Assembly (NCBI RefSeq): GCF_000012825.1
Contig: NC_009614.1
Location: 248,001-312,000 of the forward strand
DNA from: Phocaeicola vulgatus ATCC 8482
GTDB lineage: Bacteria > Bacteroidota > Bacteroidia > Bacteroidales > Bacteroidaceae
Direction: 5' to 3'
DNA length: 64,000 bases
Below the pieces are notes generated by a model, which was not told where the DNA came from, did no database searches, and saw only the letters and a program-made list of their open reading frames with translations. Positions 26,242 through 34,981 of this stretch are shown here, piece after piece. Position numbers and translations under genes: made by a program. The stretch's first letter is position 1. Each line of letters starts with the position of its first letter.

Positions 26242-28095
26242 ATGATGAAAAACAAGAACCTACTTATAGGATTATGCTCAGTACCACTATTGCTTAGCAT
26301 ATCAACAAGCATGACAGCCCAAGACTTGCGTGAACGTACATATTATTACGAAATACTAGAACCACGCCATGAGCCCAAACCGGAAATCAAAGGTTTTGCA
26401 ACAGAAAGAATAAAAGAAAACTTAGACAGAGGATTAACGGCCACTCCATCTGCAAACGGGAAAGGTATCTACCTCAGTTGGAGACTATTGGAACAAGATG
26501 GAACTGACACTTCCTTCCACCTCTACCGTTCTGCAAACGGCAAGACACAGCGTTTATCAAAAAATCCAATTAAAAACACCTGTGACTTTGTTGACCAGAC
26601 TCCCGTTTCTGGAAAAGCAACCTATTGGATCTGTGCATTAGATAAAAAGAAAAAAGTAATTGACACATCTTCCAAATTGGATGTGGACTGTTCTTTATTG
26701 AGAAACTATCAGTCCATTAAATTGAACCGTAATATAAAAGCAGGCAAAATAGCCGTTGCTGATTTGAACGGGGATGGCATTTACGATTATATCATCCGCA
26801 CCCCGGAAAAAAATGTGGATCCCGGAATGCCCGGTACTTTGGATGGTTCAACTTATCAAATTGAGGCTTATTTAAGTGACGGCACTTTTTTATGGTCTAA
26901 AGATTTAGGACAAGGTATCGAGCCCGGTGTTTGGTACTCCCCTTTCATCGCATACGACTTCAATGGAGATGGCAAAGCAGAAATTGCCTTAAAAACAGCT
27001 TCGGAAACAACCCAACGAAATGAAAAAGGACGGGTAGATTCCGGTGAGGAGTATCTAAGTGTATGGGATGGAATGACCGGAAAAGAAATTGCCCGCGTGG
27101 ACTGGCCTGAACGGAATGACAGGTATGGAAATCTGGTCCGGCAGAACCGTAACCAAATAGGAATGGCCTATCTGGACGGCAAGACCCCTTATATATTGGC
27201 ATGTCGTGGCACTTACAAACTGATGACTGTAGATGCATGGCAGCTGAAAGATAACAAACTGGAACGTGCATGGCGATGGGACGGCGATGAAGAAAATCCC
27301 GTAGTAAGAAGCATGGGTTCCCATAATATGGTATGTGGTGATGTGGATGAAGATGGAAAAGATGAAATTCTGTTAGGCTCATGCATGCTTGATGATAACG
27401 GGACTTTACTATGGTCTACCGGACTAGGACACCCTGATAAAATCTATCTGACTGATATCGACCCGGATCGTCCGGGTATGGAAGTGTTCCTTTGTCTGGA
27501 ACCTTGGCACGAGAACGGACGTGGCGTTTGTGTTGTGGATGCCAGAACAGGACAACCGGTATGGAATATCGGTCATAAGACATTCCATGTAGGCGATGGG
27601 ATGGTTGCTGATTTTGATCCGGTCCACAAAGGTCTGGAATGTTTTGCCAGCGAAGACCGTAAAGGAGGCAGCACAGACAAATATCTACTTTCGGCTGACG
27701 GTAAACCTTTAGGTAAAAATGAGGAAGTGCCCTCCTGCCGTAATTGGGCTTGGTGGGACGGTGACTTATTGCGCGAAACATTCAAAGGGGACGATAACCG
27801 ATGGGGGGCAAGTTCCTCTTCAAACGGTCGTTCACTAAGTATTGTAAAATGGAAAGGAGAAACACTGACACAAGGAATTGAAGGTGATATCTTAATGATT
27901 GCAGACTTATATGGAGACTGGCGTGAAGAAATAATCACCGCATTGCCCGGTGAAATACGTATCTACACAACCAATCTTCCGGCAAAAGACCGTCGCACCA
28001 CATTGATGCAAGACGGAATATATAGAAGTTATGTAGCTCATCGTTCCATGGGATATCCACAAGCTCCTGTTCCCTCCTATTATTTAGGAGAATAA
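26242..28095 (+). CDS. PL11 rhamnogalacturonan lyase
   Basis: Cleaves the RG-I backbone between rhamnose and galacturonate by beta-elimination, leaving an unsaturated uronate for the GH105 enzyme downstream. Signal peptide LLLSISTSMTAQ. An N-terminal fibronectin-like domain (about 50-150: GKGIYLSWRLLEQDGTDTSFHLYRS) precedes the eight-bladed propeller rich in calcium-binding DxDGDG-type loops (VADLNGDGIYDYIIRTPEKNVDPG, YDFNGDGKAEIALKT, CGDVDEDGKDEIL). The end MGYPQAPVPSYYLG matches PL11 proteins such as YesW/YesX and B. thetaiotaomicron homologues as I remember them. Product is 617 aa, the usual length. It is the third gene of the GH78 operon. Confidence 0.93.
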   Translation: MMKNKNLLIGLCSVPLLLSISTSMTAQDLRERTYYYEILEPRHEPKPEIKGFATERIKENLDRGLTATPSANGKGIYLSWRLLEQDGTDTSFHLYRSANGKTQRLSKNPIKNTCDFVDQTPVSGKATYWICALDKKKKVIDTSSKLDVDCSLLRNYQSIKLNRNIKAGKIAVADLNGDGIYDYIIRTPEKNVDPGMPGTLDGSTYQIEAYLSDGTFLWSKDLGQGIEPGVWYSPFIAYDFNGDGKAEIALKTASETTQRNEKGRVDSGEEYLSVWDGMTGKEIARVDWPERNDRYGNLVRQNRNQIGMAYLDGKTPYILACRGTYKLMTVDAWQLKDNKLERAWRWDGDEENPVVRSMGSHNMVCGDVDEDGKDEILLGSCMLDDNGTLLWSTGLGHPDKIYLTDIDPDRPGMEVFLCLEPWHENGRGVCVVDARTGQPVWNIGHKTFHVGDGMVADFDPVHKGLECFASEDRKGGSTDKYLLSADGKPLGKNEEVPSCRNWAWWDGDLLRETFKGDDNRWGASSSSNGRSLSIVKWKGETLTQGIEGDILMIADLYGDWREEIITALPGEIRIYTTNLPAKDRRTTLMQDGIYRSYVAHRSMGYPQAPVPSYYLGE

Positions 28096-28150
28096 TATTA
28101 AGATTAGCATGAAGGATTCCTCTAAAAACTGTAACGGATATCCTTTTGCT

Positions 28151-28175
28151 GTAGGGGCGCTTTGATGCGCCCTTA
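28151..28175. repeat. REP-like GC-rich palindrome
   Basis: GTAGGGGCGC, TTTGAT, GCGCCCTTA: a GGGCGC/GCGCCC hairpin (28155-28160 with 28167-28172) in an otherwise A+T-rich gap between PL11 and the next gene. It resembles short GC-rich palindromes scattered in Bacteroides genomes. There is no U-run, so it is not a clear terminator; it may stabilise the upstream mRNA end. Confidence 0.4.
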
Positions 28176-28208
28176 TGCATATAAGACTCAAACCTAATCA
28201 TAAACATC

Positions 28209-31200
28209 ATGCAAAAGATACTATTACTCATTGCTTCCCTTTTTTATTTCAACTTTATACTCGCAGAAAATGAAATAAAATCCTGGCAAGGCATTCATGA
28301 AACACCCCTTTCCCGTCTAGAACAACAATTTGCAGAACCTCCTGTGGAATTTGCCAACCACGTAATATGGGGTTGGGAAGGGAAAATGGATAAAAAGACT
28401 ATTTGCAATGACTTGGATTCTATCAAAAAGAAAGGATTCCGTGCCGTAATATTTGAAGCAGGTTACAAACTACCTTTCAAATATCTTTCCGAAGAATGGT
28501 TTAAAGCGATTCGTACCGGAGTACTTGAAGCCAAAAAGCGAGGCATGAAAGTCTGGATTATTGATGAAGGAAAATATCCCAGCGGATTTGCAGGAGGAAA
28601 ATTCTCACAGGAACGTCCCGATTTGAGAATGCAAGCTCTTGTGATAGGTGATACCATACAGATAAAACGGGGAGAAGTAATGACAAACCATAAAATAGCA
28701 CCGGAAATCATCAGTGCGGTAGCCGTCAGTACATCCGGTGCTCCTAACAGAACTGTAGCAATTAATAATGGTGAAATAAGTTTCAACGCCGGACTGGATG
28801 ACTGGAAGATCCTATTGGTCAAAAGCGACTTTCGGACGGCCGTAACCCGAGCCGTTAATAATCCCAACGGCGGCAAAGATGCCACTAATTCTCTGTGTGA
28901 TTATCTGAATCCTGTTGCCGTACAACAATTCATTGATTGGACACATGAACAGTATAAAAAATACCTTGGTAAAGAGCTGGGTACCACCGTACTTGGTTTC
29001 CGGGGAGACGAACCCGATTATGCACATTTACCCTGGACTCCTTCCATTGTCCAAACATTCAAAGATACAAAAGGGTATGATCCGACTCCCTATCTGGCCT
29101 CCTTTTTTACCACTTCGCCCACCATACAGGAACAAAGGGTAAAAGCCGATTATTGGGATGTCTGGTCCAGCTTGTTCGCCACCCATTTTTTCAAATTACA
29201 GGCCGATTGGTGTGCGGCTAATGGAGTAGCCCACATTACCCATCTTAACAAAGAACATGAAATGCCCGCATGTGTTAAAGCTGAAGGAGACTATTTCCGG
29301 AATTTAAGTAAAGTTCAAATACCCGGAGTAGATGCAATCTGGAACCAAATATGGCCCGGTACCCTTAATGATTTCCCCAAACTGGCCTCATCTGTAGCTC
29401 ATGTTTATGGAAAACCTAGAGCATTCAGCGAAAGTTTTGCAGCTTACCACATCTCCCCTACCATTCCCCAAGCCAAATTTGTTGTAGATCATCAGATTGC
29501 CCGTGGGATTAACTTCTTTGAATTCATGTTCTGGCCGGCAGGGTCCAAACATCGCAATTGGATGAGTGATCCCGGTATGAAAGGCCTGAATGAATATACG
29601 AATCGCACCACTTACCTGATGAGTCAGGGGAAGCCGGGAGCACGAATTGCCATGTATTACCCCACATCTGCTATGTGGCTGGGTAACAATGAAGTTTATA
29701 AGGATATCGTCACTCTTACCCAACAGCTGTTAACTCATCAACGAGATTTTGACTACATAAACGATGATGCTTTTACGGAAGCACTGACCATAGGTTCCGG
29801 CTATCTGGAAAATAAAAGCGGACAAAGATATGAAACATTGATTATCCCATCATCAGATGTTATTTCCGCATCTGCCTGGAAAGTGATAGAAACATTTTCC
29901 TCACGTGGAGGAAAGGTCCTGTTTTGGGGAAGGAAGCCTGCTTCTTTCATTGACAAAAGTTTCACTGCTCCCGGTTCCCTATCAGATTTAACCAATAGCA
30001 GGATTGAGCCATCCACCAGATGGACTGCACGTGTAAGCTCTTCCCTTCCGGAACCGGAAATGAAAATCATTTCACCTGCCAATGATTCTATCCGCTACAC
30101 GCGCAGAGTAATGCCCGATGGCGACCTCTACTTCATATTCAATGAAGGGAATAAAGCTACAGAATTTACAGCAGACTTTGATAAAGTAGGAGTCGCAAAA
30201 GAATGGAATGCGACAGATGGCACACTCCAACCGATAAATGCAACAATTGTCAATAACCGTACCCGTCTGACCATTAAACTGGAAGCATGGGAAAGCAAGC
30301 TCATATCTATCGGAAAAAATAACAGAGAATATAACATTAAAGAATATGGCGTAAAAGGAAATGGCTATTCGGAGACAGCCACTTTACAACGTATCATTAA
30401 TGAAGCAGTTCACAATGGAGGTGGAACGATAGTTATTCCTGCCGGGGAGTATCTAAGCGGCGCTCTATTCTTCCCACGTGGTGTAGATTTACGTATAGAA
30501 AAAAACGCCAAACTAATCAGCACTGTCGACCCCAATGAATTTCCTGTCATCCCTACCCGTTTTGAAGGTATAGAAAAAAGGTGGCGATGTGCTTTCTTGA
30601 ATTTCGACCATTCAGACGGAGTTAAAGTTTATGGTGAAGGAGTTATCGATGGTAAAGGAGTAGAATGGAAAAAAATTCCATTCGGAAACTCCGGACGTCC
30701 CAGACTGTTATGTTTCACAGATTGCCCGGGAGGTAAGATTTCCGGTTTAAAAATGATAAATCAGGCCTCATGGTGTCTTCATGTACTTTACACAAACGGC
30801 TTCACTATAGATGGAATCGATATCCGTGCATTGGAATATATACCCAGTTCCGATGGCATAGATATTGATTCGTCCAATGATATACTGATTACTTCCACCC
30901 GCATTGAGGCACATGATGATTGCATCTCCATCAAATCCGGACGAGACGAGGACGGACGCAGAGTAGGACGTCCCAGTGAAAACATTCTGATAGAAAACTG
31001 TCATTTTGCATACGGTCATGGTGGAGTGGCTATGGGCAGTGAAATATCAGGCGGCATACGCAATGTGACCATACGTTCCTGCCTGATGGATAACGAAAAC
31101 TGGAGCCCCTTACGTTTTAAAAGTCAGCCCAGCCGCGGCGGAACTGTGGAAAATATCACTTTTGAAGATATTACCATCAAAGGAGCGCGCAGTATCTTTG

Positions 31201-31496
31201 ATATCAATATGGAATGGCGTATGGTTCCTCCGCTTTCACCTGCACATTATCCGCTGACCTGTTTGCGCAATATCCATTTCAAGAATATAAATGGAGAAGC
31301 ACAATCAGCAGGAACCATGTATGGTTTTAAAGAGGCTCCATTCGGAAATGATACATTCTTTTTTGAGAATTGCCATATCAAAGCTCAAAAAGGATTAAGC
31401 ATCTCAAATGTGGCCAATGTTAATTTTAAAGGTTTGGAACTAGAGATAAAAGAAGGAGAAAAGATTTATGAACGGTCTGCAAATAAAGACAAATAA
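28209..31496 (+). CDS. Two-domain enzyme: GH106-like glycosidase fused to GH28 polygalacturonase
   Basis: A 1095-aa exported protein with two catalytic modules. Residues about 20-690 resemble the GH106-type rhamnosidase barrel and its accessory domains (NHVIWGWEGKMDKKTICNDLD, GTTVLGFRGDEPDYAHLPW, NFFEFMFWPAGSKH). Residues about 705-1090 are a GH28 right-handed beta-helix beginning NIKEYGVKGNGYSETATLQRI, with the catalytic motifs SSDGIDIDSS, HDDCISIKSGRD, YGHGGVAMGSE and RFKSQPSRGG. The GHG motif is kept, unlike in the two other GH28 proteins here. RG-I alternates rhamnose and galacturonate, so one chain carrying both activities could trim disaccharide steps; that is inference. It is last in the GH78 operon, 113 bp after PL11. 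The frame runs unbroken across the junction, so it is a true fusion. Confidence 0.85.
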   Translation: MQKILLLIASLFYFNFILAENEIKSWQGIHETPLSRLEQQFAEPPVEFANHVIWGWEGKMDKKTICNDLDSIKKKGFRAVIFEAGYKLPFKYLSEEWFKAIRTGVLEAKKRGMKVWIIDEGKYPSGFAGGKFSQERPDLRMQALVIGDTIQIKRGEVMTNHKIAPEIISAVAVSTSGAPNRTVAINNGEISFNAGLDDWKILLVKSDFRTAVTRAVNNPNGGKDATNSLCDYLNPVAVQQFIDWTHEQYKKYLGKELGTTVLGFRGDEPDYAHLPWTPSIVQTFKDTKGYDPTPYLASFFTTSPTIQEQRVKADYWDVWSSLFATHFFKLQADWCAANGVAHITHLNKEHEMPACVKAEGDYFRNLSKVQIPGVDAIWNQIWPGTLNDFPKLASSVAHVYGKPRAFSESFAAYHISPTIPQAKFVVDHQIARGINFFEFMFWPAGSKHRNWMSDPGMKGLNEYTNRTTYLMSQGKPGARIAMYYPTSAMWLGNNEVYKDIVTLTQQLLTHQRDFDYINDDAFTEALTIGSGYLENKSGQRYETLIIPSSDVISASAWKVIETFSSRGGKVLFWGRKPASFIDKSFTAPGSLSDLTNSRIEPSTRWTARVSSSLPEPEMKIISPANDSIRYTRRVMPDGDLYFIFNEGNKATEFTADFDKVGVAKEWNATDGTLQPINATIVNNRTRLTIKLEAWESKLISIGKNNREYNIKEYGVKGNGYSETATLQRIINEAVHNGGGTIVIPAGEYLSGALFFPRGVDLRIEKNAKLISTVDPNEFPVIPTRFEGIEKRWRCAFLNFDHSDGVKVYGEGVIDGKGVEWKKIPFGNSGRPRLLCFTDCPGGKISGLKMINQASWCLHVLYTNGFTIDGIDIRALEYIPSSDGIDIDSSNDILITSTRIEAHDDCISIKSGRDEDGRRVGRPSENILIENCHFAYGHGGVAMGSEISGGIRNVTIRSCLMDNENWSPLRFKSQPSRGGTVENITFEDITIKGARSIFDINMEWRMVPPLSPAHYPLTCLRNIHFKNINGEAQSAGTMYGFKEAPFGNDTFFFENCHIKAQKGLSISNVANVNFKGLELEIKEGEKIYERSANKDK

Positions 31497-31554
31497 CCCA
31501 ATAAGAACACTGTTAAATAAAAAATACACTCGAAATGCGTACACATGCATAATA

Positions 31555-31610
31555 TTCAAGGAAGATGTACACATTTCCATTGTAGGAAATCCCAGACCAT
31601 CCTATTTTTG
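31555..31610 (+). promoter_or_regulatory. Operator-promoter of the GH105 gene
   Basis: TTCAAG (31555-31560, degenerate), spacer with ATGTAC, TTCCAT (31575-31580), 22 bp, TATTTTTG (31603-31610). A TTG at 31580-31582 stands 20 bp from the -7 element. The predicted RNA start is about 20 nt before the gene. Confidence 0.75.
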
Positions 31611-31636
31611 CGCTACCATTAAAACACTAAAACAAC

Positions 31637-32770
31637 ATGATGAAGAAAAAATTAATACTATCATTCTTTTTTGTTGCATTAGGTTTTGGAGTTGTAAAAG
31701 CACAAGACTTGCCGGACAAAAAAGAAACGTTGAAGACTGTTACAAAAGTCAATGATTACTTCATGAAGAAGTATGCCGATTATCGTACTCCTTCTTTTGT
31801 AAAAAATGTAACCCGTCCCAGTAATATCTGGACACGCGGAGTATATTATGAAGGATTAATGGCTCTTTACTCCGTCTATCCACGCGATGACTATTATAAA
31901 TACGCTGTCGATTGGTCAAATTACCACGAATGGGGATTCCGCAACGGTACCACCACTCGCAATGCTGATGATTACTGTGCCAGCCAGACTTACATTGATT
32001 TATATAACATTTGTCCCGATCCGGAAAGAATCCGTAAGGTCAAAGCCAATATAGATATGCTGGTCAACACTCCTCAAGTAAATGATTGGTGGTGGATTGA
32101 CGCCATCCAAATGGGAATGCCTGTATTTGCCAAACTGGGAAAATTGACCGGAGAACAAAAATATTTCGACAAAATGTGGGATATGTATGAATATACCCGT
32201 AACAAACATGGTGAGAATGGCATGTACAACCAAAAAGAAGGTTTGTGGTGGAGAGACCAAGACTTTGATCCCCCTTACAAAGAACCTAACGGTAAGAATT
32301 GCTATTGGAGTCGTGGTAATGGATGGGTATATGCAGCACTGGTACGTGTATTGAATGAAATTCCTACTGATGAAAAACATCGCGCCGACTATATCAATGA
32401 TTTCCTGACCATGAGTAAAGCTATCAAAAATTGCCAACGTACTGATGGTTTTTGGAATGTAAGTATGCATGACGAATCAAACTTCGGAGGTAAAGAAACC
32501 AGTGGCACCGCTTTATTTGTATATGGCATGGCATGGGGGGTACGTAACGGACTGTTGGACAGAAAAGAATACCTGCCAGTCTTGTTGAAAGCATGGAATG
32601 CTATGGTGAAGGATGCCGTTCACCCTAACGGCTTCCTAGGACTTGTACAAGGAACCGGAAAAGAACCGAAAGACAGTCAACCTGTCACATACGATAAAGT
32701 ACCCGATTTTGAAGATTTTGGAGTAGGGTGTTTCCTGCTCGCCGGAAGTGAGGTTTACAAATTAAATTAA
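31637..32770 (+). CDS. GH105 unsaturated rhamnogalacturonyl hydrolase
   Basis: Removes the 4,5-unsaturated galacturonosyl residue that PL11 leaves at the non-reducing end. An (alpha/alpha)6 barrel of 377 aa with a signal peptide (LSFFFVALGFGVVKAQ). The YteR-like active-site Asp is Asp155 in WWWIDAIQMGMP. DDYCASQ (Asp111-112), YWSRGNGWVYAAL and SGTALFVYGMAWGV are further family motifs. ATG 31640 (second Met) is an equally possible start. It has its own operator-promoter and is followed by a bidirectional terminator, so it is a single-gene unit. Confidence 0.93.
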   Translation: MMKKKLILSFFFVALGFGVVKAQDLPDKKETLKTVTKVNDYFMKKYADYRTPSFVKNVTRPSNIWTRGVYYEGLMALYSVYPRDDYYKYAVDWSNYHEWGFRNGTTTRNADDYCASQTYIDLYNICPDPERIRKVKANIDMLVNTPQVNDWWWIDAIQMGMPVFAKLGKLTGEQKYFDKMWDMYEYTRNKHGENGMYNQKEGLWWRDQDFDPPYKEPNGKNCYWSRGNGWVYAALVRVLNEIPTDEKHRADYINDFLTMSKAIKNCQRTDGFWNVSMHDESNFGGKETSGTALFVYGMAWGVRNGLLDRKEYLPVLLKAWNAMVKDAVHPNGFLGLVQGTGKEPKDSQPVTYDKVPDFEDFGVGCFLLAGSEVYKLN

Positions 32771-32794
32771 TAATATGATTGGTTAGTGAATCGA

Positions 32795-32868
32795 TTTTTC
32801 ATAGACTATGATTTAAAGGTTAGATTTAGGTTAAGTAAAAAGGAGCGACTGTGAAGCCGCTCCTTTTT
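32795..32868. terminator. Bidirectional terminator with a conserved upstream element (copy B)
   Basis: AAAAAGGAGCG / CGCTCCTTTTT (32837-32847 with 32858-32868) ends the GH105 transcript and, read backwards, the GH43-GH42 transcript. Before it, TTTTTCATAG (32795-32804), GATTTAA, GGTTA and TAGATTTAGGTTAA repeat an order of words also found at 50930-50985 on the minus strand. Confidence 0.8.
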
Positions 32869-32888
32869 GTTCTATCAATCATACGTTT

Positions 32889-34967
32889 TCAATCAGTAAT
32901 AGAAAATACCAATACTCCTGCTGTAGGAATTACCGGCTCTCCTATCAGCACTTTGGCTCCCGAAGGAAGTACGAACTTATAAGGTTTATCTGTATAATTC
33001 AGTACAATCCCCATACCATTGCGGTACTCTAAAGTAACACCGTATGGTAAATCCATCACAGGAATATTCAATTGCGCATATAGTTTCTTCAAAATATCTT
33101 TCTCCAATAATCCGTCCGTACTATCCACTCCCACGTAAGTAACAGTACCTTTTCCCAACTTACGAGTAGTGACTGCCGGTTTTCCTTCATAAAATTCCTG
33201 TGTATAAGTAGCCCATACTTGTGAATCCTTACCCGATTTCAATATCTCTCCCCAAGTATTCCACGTATATTCTTTTCCATCCATCCGTAATTTGCCCGGT
33301 TCTTCAAGAAGTAATAAATCATAAAACTCCATTTCATTACCGGTCAGTTCATTTATCATGGAACCGAAAGGAGCTTCGGGTAAACGTCCATGGCGGTCTT
33401 TTTGGGCTGTACGGCAAGTTAAGACCAAATTACCACCCTTCTTTACATAATCAGTCCATCTGTCTACCAATGCCTTGTCAGCCAATTGATAAGCCGGAGC
33501 TATGATCACAGGATAAGAGGAGAACTCCTTGCTTTCATTGATAAAATCTACGGGCGCGCCAAAAGATTTCAACGTGCGATAATATTTCTCAATATGCCCT
33601 AATGTATTCCATGTACGATTTTGCTTCTGGCGCTCAATGCTCCATGAATTTTCATGATTAAAAAGAATGGCAGTACGACGCGCCAAATAATCGGCCGGTT
33701 TCACCTCACGAGCTGCAACCTGTCCCCGCAGCTGTCTGATTTCTTTCATGAACTGCTCATATTCACGTCCACCGGGAGTTACCGTTGTTCCGTCTGTACC
33801 TACAATGCCGTAGTGATATTGTTCCGTGCCATACAGAGGCTGGCGATAACGATAAGTACAGATAAAGTCGCCTCCACCGGCAAATACGCTCCACATCCAT
33901 AAACGGATAGCTCCAGGCAGCGGTTGAGGATTGATACTCCCCCAATTCACCTGCCCTGGCTGAAGTTCCATTACTCCATAAGTACCTTGTATGGGTCTGA
34001 AAAAGTCATTGGCAAAAGCAATACGCAACGGATTTCCCACTCGATATCCGCGACGGCCGATCCCTTCATTGTCTCCATACACCATATAGCGAGTATAACT
34101 TTGAAAATCAAGTGTAGGGCTGCCACCTATATGTCCTTCCTCATAATTAGGAATATAGTTAGTAGTCACCCATTGGTTCTTTGCATATTTTTTAATCAAC
34201 AAACATTGTTCATTCAAAAAGTCGTTTGTCTGACTGGCAGCAAAACGGCGGTAATCCAAAATCTGATGATGATTCATAAACATCTGGGCAGTTTTAGGAA
34301 GAGTTATTTCATCAAAAGAAGAATAAACCTCACTCCAAAAAGCCGTTCCCCAGGCATCATTCAATGCTTTAATGTCATGATGATATTTTTCACGTAAAAA
34401 ATCCCGGAAAGCCAGTTCGGCTTTCGGATTATAATCAAATTGTACGGCCGGCTCATTATCGAGCTGCCAGCCGATTATTCTGGAATCATTTCCATAATGC
34501 TGAGCTAACTTCTCTATCATTTTATAAGCCAGTTCTCTATAAACGGGAGAAGCAAAAGAAGCATGTTGACGTGCTCCGTGATCAAGCACGGTACCATTTT
34601 CATTTTTAATCAAAATTTCAGGGTATTTACGGCTCAGCCATACCGGTGGAGTTGCCGTAGAAGTACACATAATGACTTTCAAATCATATTTGGCAGCCAA
34701 AGCCACCGCTTTATCCAACCAGGCAAAATCATATTTTCCCTCTTCCGGTTCCAATTGCGCCCAAGCAAATTCCGCGAAATGGGTGAATTCAAAACCCAAA
34801 TCGTGCATCTGTTTAAAATCTCTCTCCCATTGACTCTCATCCCAATGCTCAGGATAATAATAAGCACCGGTCAAGGTCAAATCCTTGTCTTTAAACCAAG
34901 GCTGTTGTGCAAAAAGTCCTCCGGCCAAAGAACAAGCCAAAAGAACGGTCACAAATCGTTTTTTCAT
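32889..34967 (-). CDS. GH42 beta-galactosidase
   Basis: An exported GH42 enzyme acting on beta-galactosides, here probably short galactan side chains of RG-I. TIM barrel with acid/base Glu172 (GWQLDNEPAVQF) and nucleophile Glu334 (GVMELQPGQVNW). The trimerisation domain follows (SSYPVIIAPAYQLADKALVDRWTDYVKKGG), then a small C-terminal beta domain. Product is 692 aa. The frame extends to 35003, but ATG 34967 opens the signal peptide (MKKRFVTVLLACSLAGGLFAQQ) and avoids overlapping the GH43 gene. It is 14 bp after GH43 and translated from the same transcript. Confidence 0.93.
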   Translation of the reverse strand: MKKRFVTVLLACSLAGGLFAQQPWFKDKDLTLTGAYYYPEHWDESQWERDFKQMHDLGFEFTHFAEFAWAQLEPEEGKYDFAWLDKAVALAAKYDLKVIMCTSTATPPVWLSRKYPEILIKNENGTVLDHGARQHASFASPVYRELAYKMIEKLAQHYGNDSRIIGWQLDNEPAVQFDYNPKAELAFRDFLREKYHHDIKALNDAWGTAFWSEVYSSFDEITLPKTAQMFMNHHQILDYRRFAASQTNDFLNEQCLLIKKYAKNQWVTTNYIPNYEEGHIGGSPTLDFQSYTRYMVYGDNEGIGRRGYRVGNPLRIAFANDFFRPIQGTYGVMELQPGQVNWGSINPQPLPGAIRLWMWSVFAGGGDFICTYRYRQPLYGTEQYHYGIVGTDGTTVTPGGREYEQFMKEIRQLRGQVAAREVKPADYLARRTAILFNHENSWSIERQKQNRTWNTLGHIEKYYRTLKSFGAPVDFINESKEFSSYPVIIAPAYQLADKALVDRWTDYVKKGGNLVLTCRTAQKDRHGRLPEAPFGSMINELTGNEMEFYDLLLLEEPGKLRMDGKEYTWNTWGEILKSGKDSQVWATYTQEFYEGKPAVTTRKLGKGTVTYVGVDSTDGLLEKDILKKLYAQLNIPVMDLPYGVTLEYRNGMGIVLNYTDKPYKFVLPSGAKVLIGEPVIPTAGVLVFSITD

Positions 34968-34981
34968 GATAAAATAGTAAT

